Assembly (NCBI GenBank): GCA_009774655.1 | Contig: VSOD01000280.1 | Location: forward strand, 1-5,705 | Length of the DNA stretch: 5,705 nucleotides | DNA from: Lachnospiraceae bacterium | GTDB lineage: Bacteria; Bacillota_A; Clostridia; Lachnospirales; Lachnospiraceae | Direction of reading: 5' to 3' | Shown: positions 5,605-5,705 of the stretch, piece by piece | Position numbering within the stretch: position 1 is the first letter of the stretch | Layout of the letters: each line of letters starts with the position of its first letter | Notes under the pieces: model-generated | What the model was told of the DNA's origin: nothing | Databases searched by the model: none | What the model saw: the letters and a program-made list of their open reading frames with translations, nothing else | Program-made: the position numbers and the translations under genes

Positions 5605-5656
5605 ATGATTATCTATGTAAGACAGAGCCGCTTATGTATAGTGATTTATTATGGAA

Positions 5657-5705
5657 AGTCTTTTTCCTTTTTCCCATTTTTAAGGGAATCTTACGGAGAA
5701 AGACT
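5657..5705 (+). repeat. Nested inverted repeat reaching the window edge
   Basis: AGTCTTTTTCC (5657-5667) pairs with GGAGAAAGACT (5695-5705), 11 pairs with one U-G wobble in plus-strand RNA. Inside it, TTCCC (5671-5675) pairs with GGGAA (5684-5688). The outer arm ends exactly at the window edge, and GGAA just upstream (5653-5656) could extend the stem if TTCC follows. It may be a terminator, an operator or part of another structured RNA; the truncation prevents a decision. Confidence 0.45.

Noticed and set aside
5609..5704. Minus-strand open frame entering from the right edge, ending at 5609, as a gene C-terminus or toxin
   Set aside because: The 31 residues are Lys-rich and not hydrophobic, show no known motif, and lie over an inverted repeat; short open frames of this length are expected by chance.

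Overview
The window looks like a chromosomal core region of a Bacillota bacterium of class Clostridia, most likely Lachnospiraceae. The evidence is a DnaD-type primosome protein next to a zinc-finger DnaI/DnaC-type helicase loader, a Bacillota-style GlgC N-terminus, strong AAGGAG-type ribosome binding sites, and moderately GC-rich genes separated by AT-rich intergenic DNA. No mobile element, tRNA, rRNA or CRISPR array was seen. The family-level placement is inference from remembered gene content, not from a search.

Layout. Positions 1-60 hold the first 20 codons of glgC on the minus strand (ADP-glucose synthesis). A 434-bp divergent, AT-rich intergenic region follows, with one promoter facing each way. 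murC (495-1874, plus strand) encodes UDP-N-acetylmuramate--L-alanine ligase. The 252-bp gap after murC is the most structured part of the window: five DnaA-box-like 9-mers (two back-to-back pairs and one inverted box), a 12-bp palindrome, a T-rich stretch bracketed by an 8-bp inverted repeat, an extended -10 promoter and a hairpin at the predicted RNA 5' end. This promoter drives a tight plus-strand cluster: a DnaD-family protein (2127-3242), a helicase-loader AAA+ ATPase (3277-4248) and, 10 nt later, an unusually long and divergent ribose-phosphate pyrophosphokinase (4259-5449).

The last 256 bp hold no confident gene but do hold regulatory structure. A strong promoter (TTGAAA-17-TATAAT) appears to make a plus-strand RNA of about 95 nt that ends at a U-tract terminator. 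A second intrinsic terminator faces the other way, so a minus-strand transcript from beyond the window would run antisense to the whole small RNA. This resembles type I toxin-antitoxin or other cis-antisense loci, but no toxin ORF is visible inside the window. An imperfect inverted repeat ends exactly at the window edge.

How the parts work together. DnaD and DnaI-type proteins recruit and load the replicative helicase, and PRPP synthase feeds nucleotide synthesis. A DnaA-box array upstream of this cluster suggests, by inference, that the initiator DnaA adjusts expression of helicase loading and perhaps nucleotide precursor supply.
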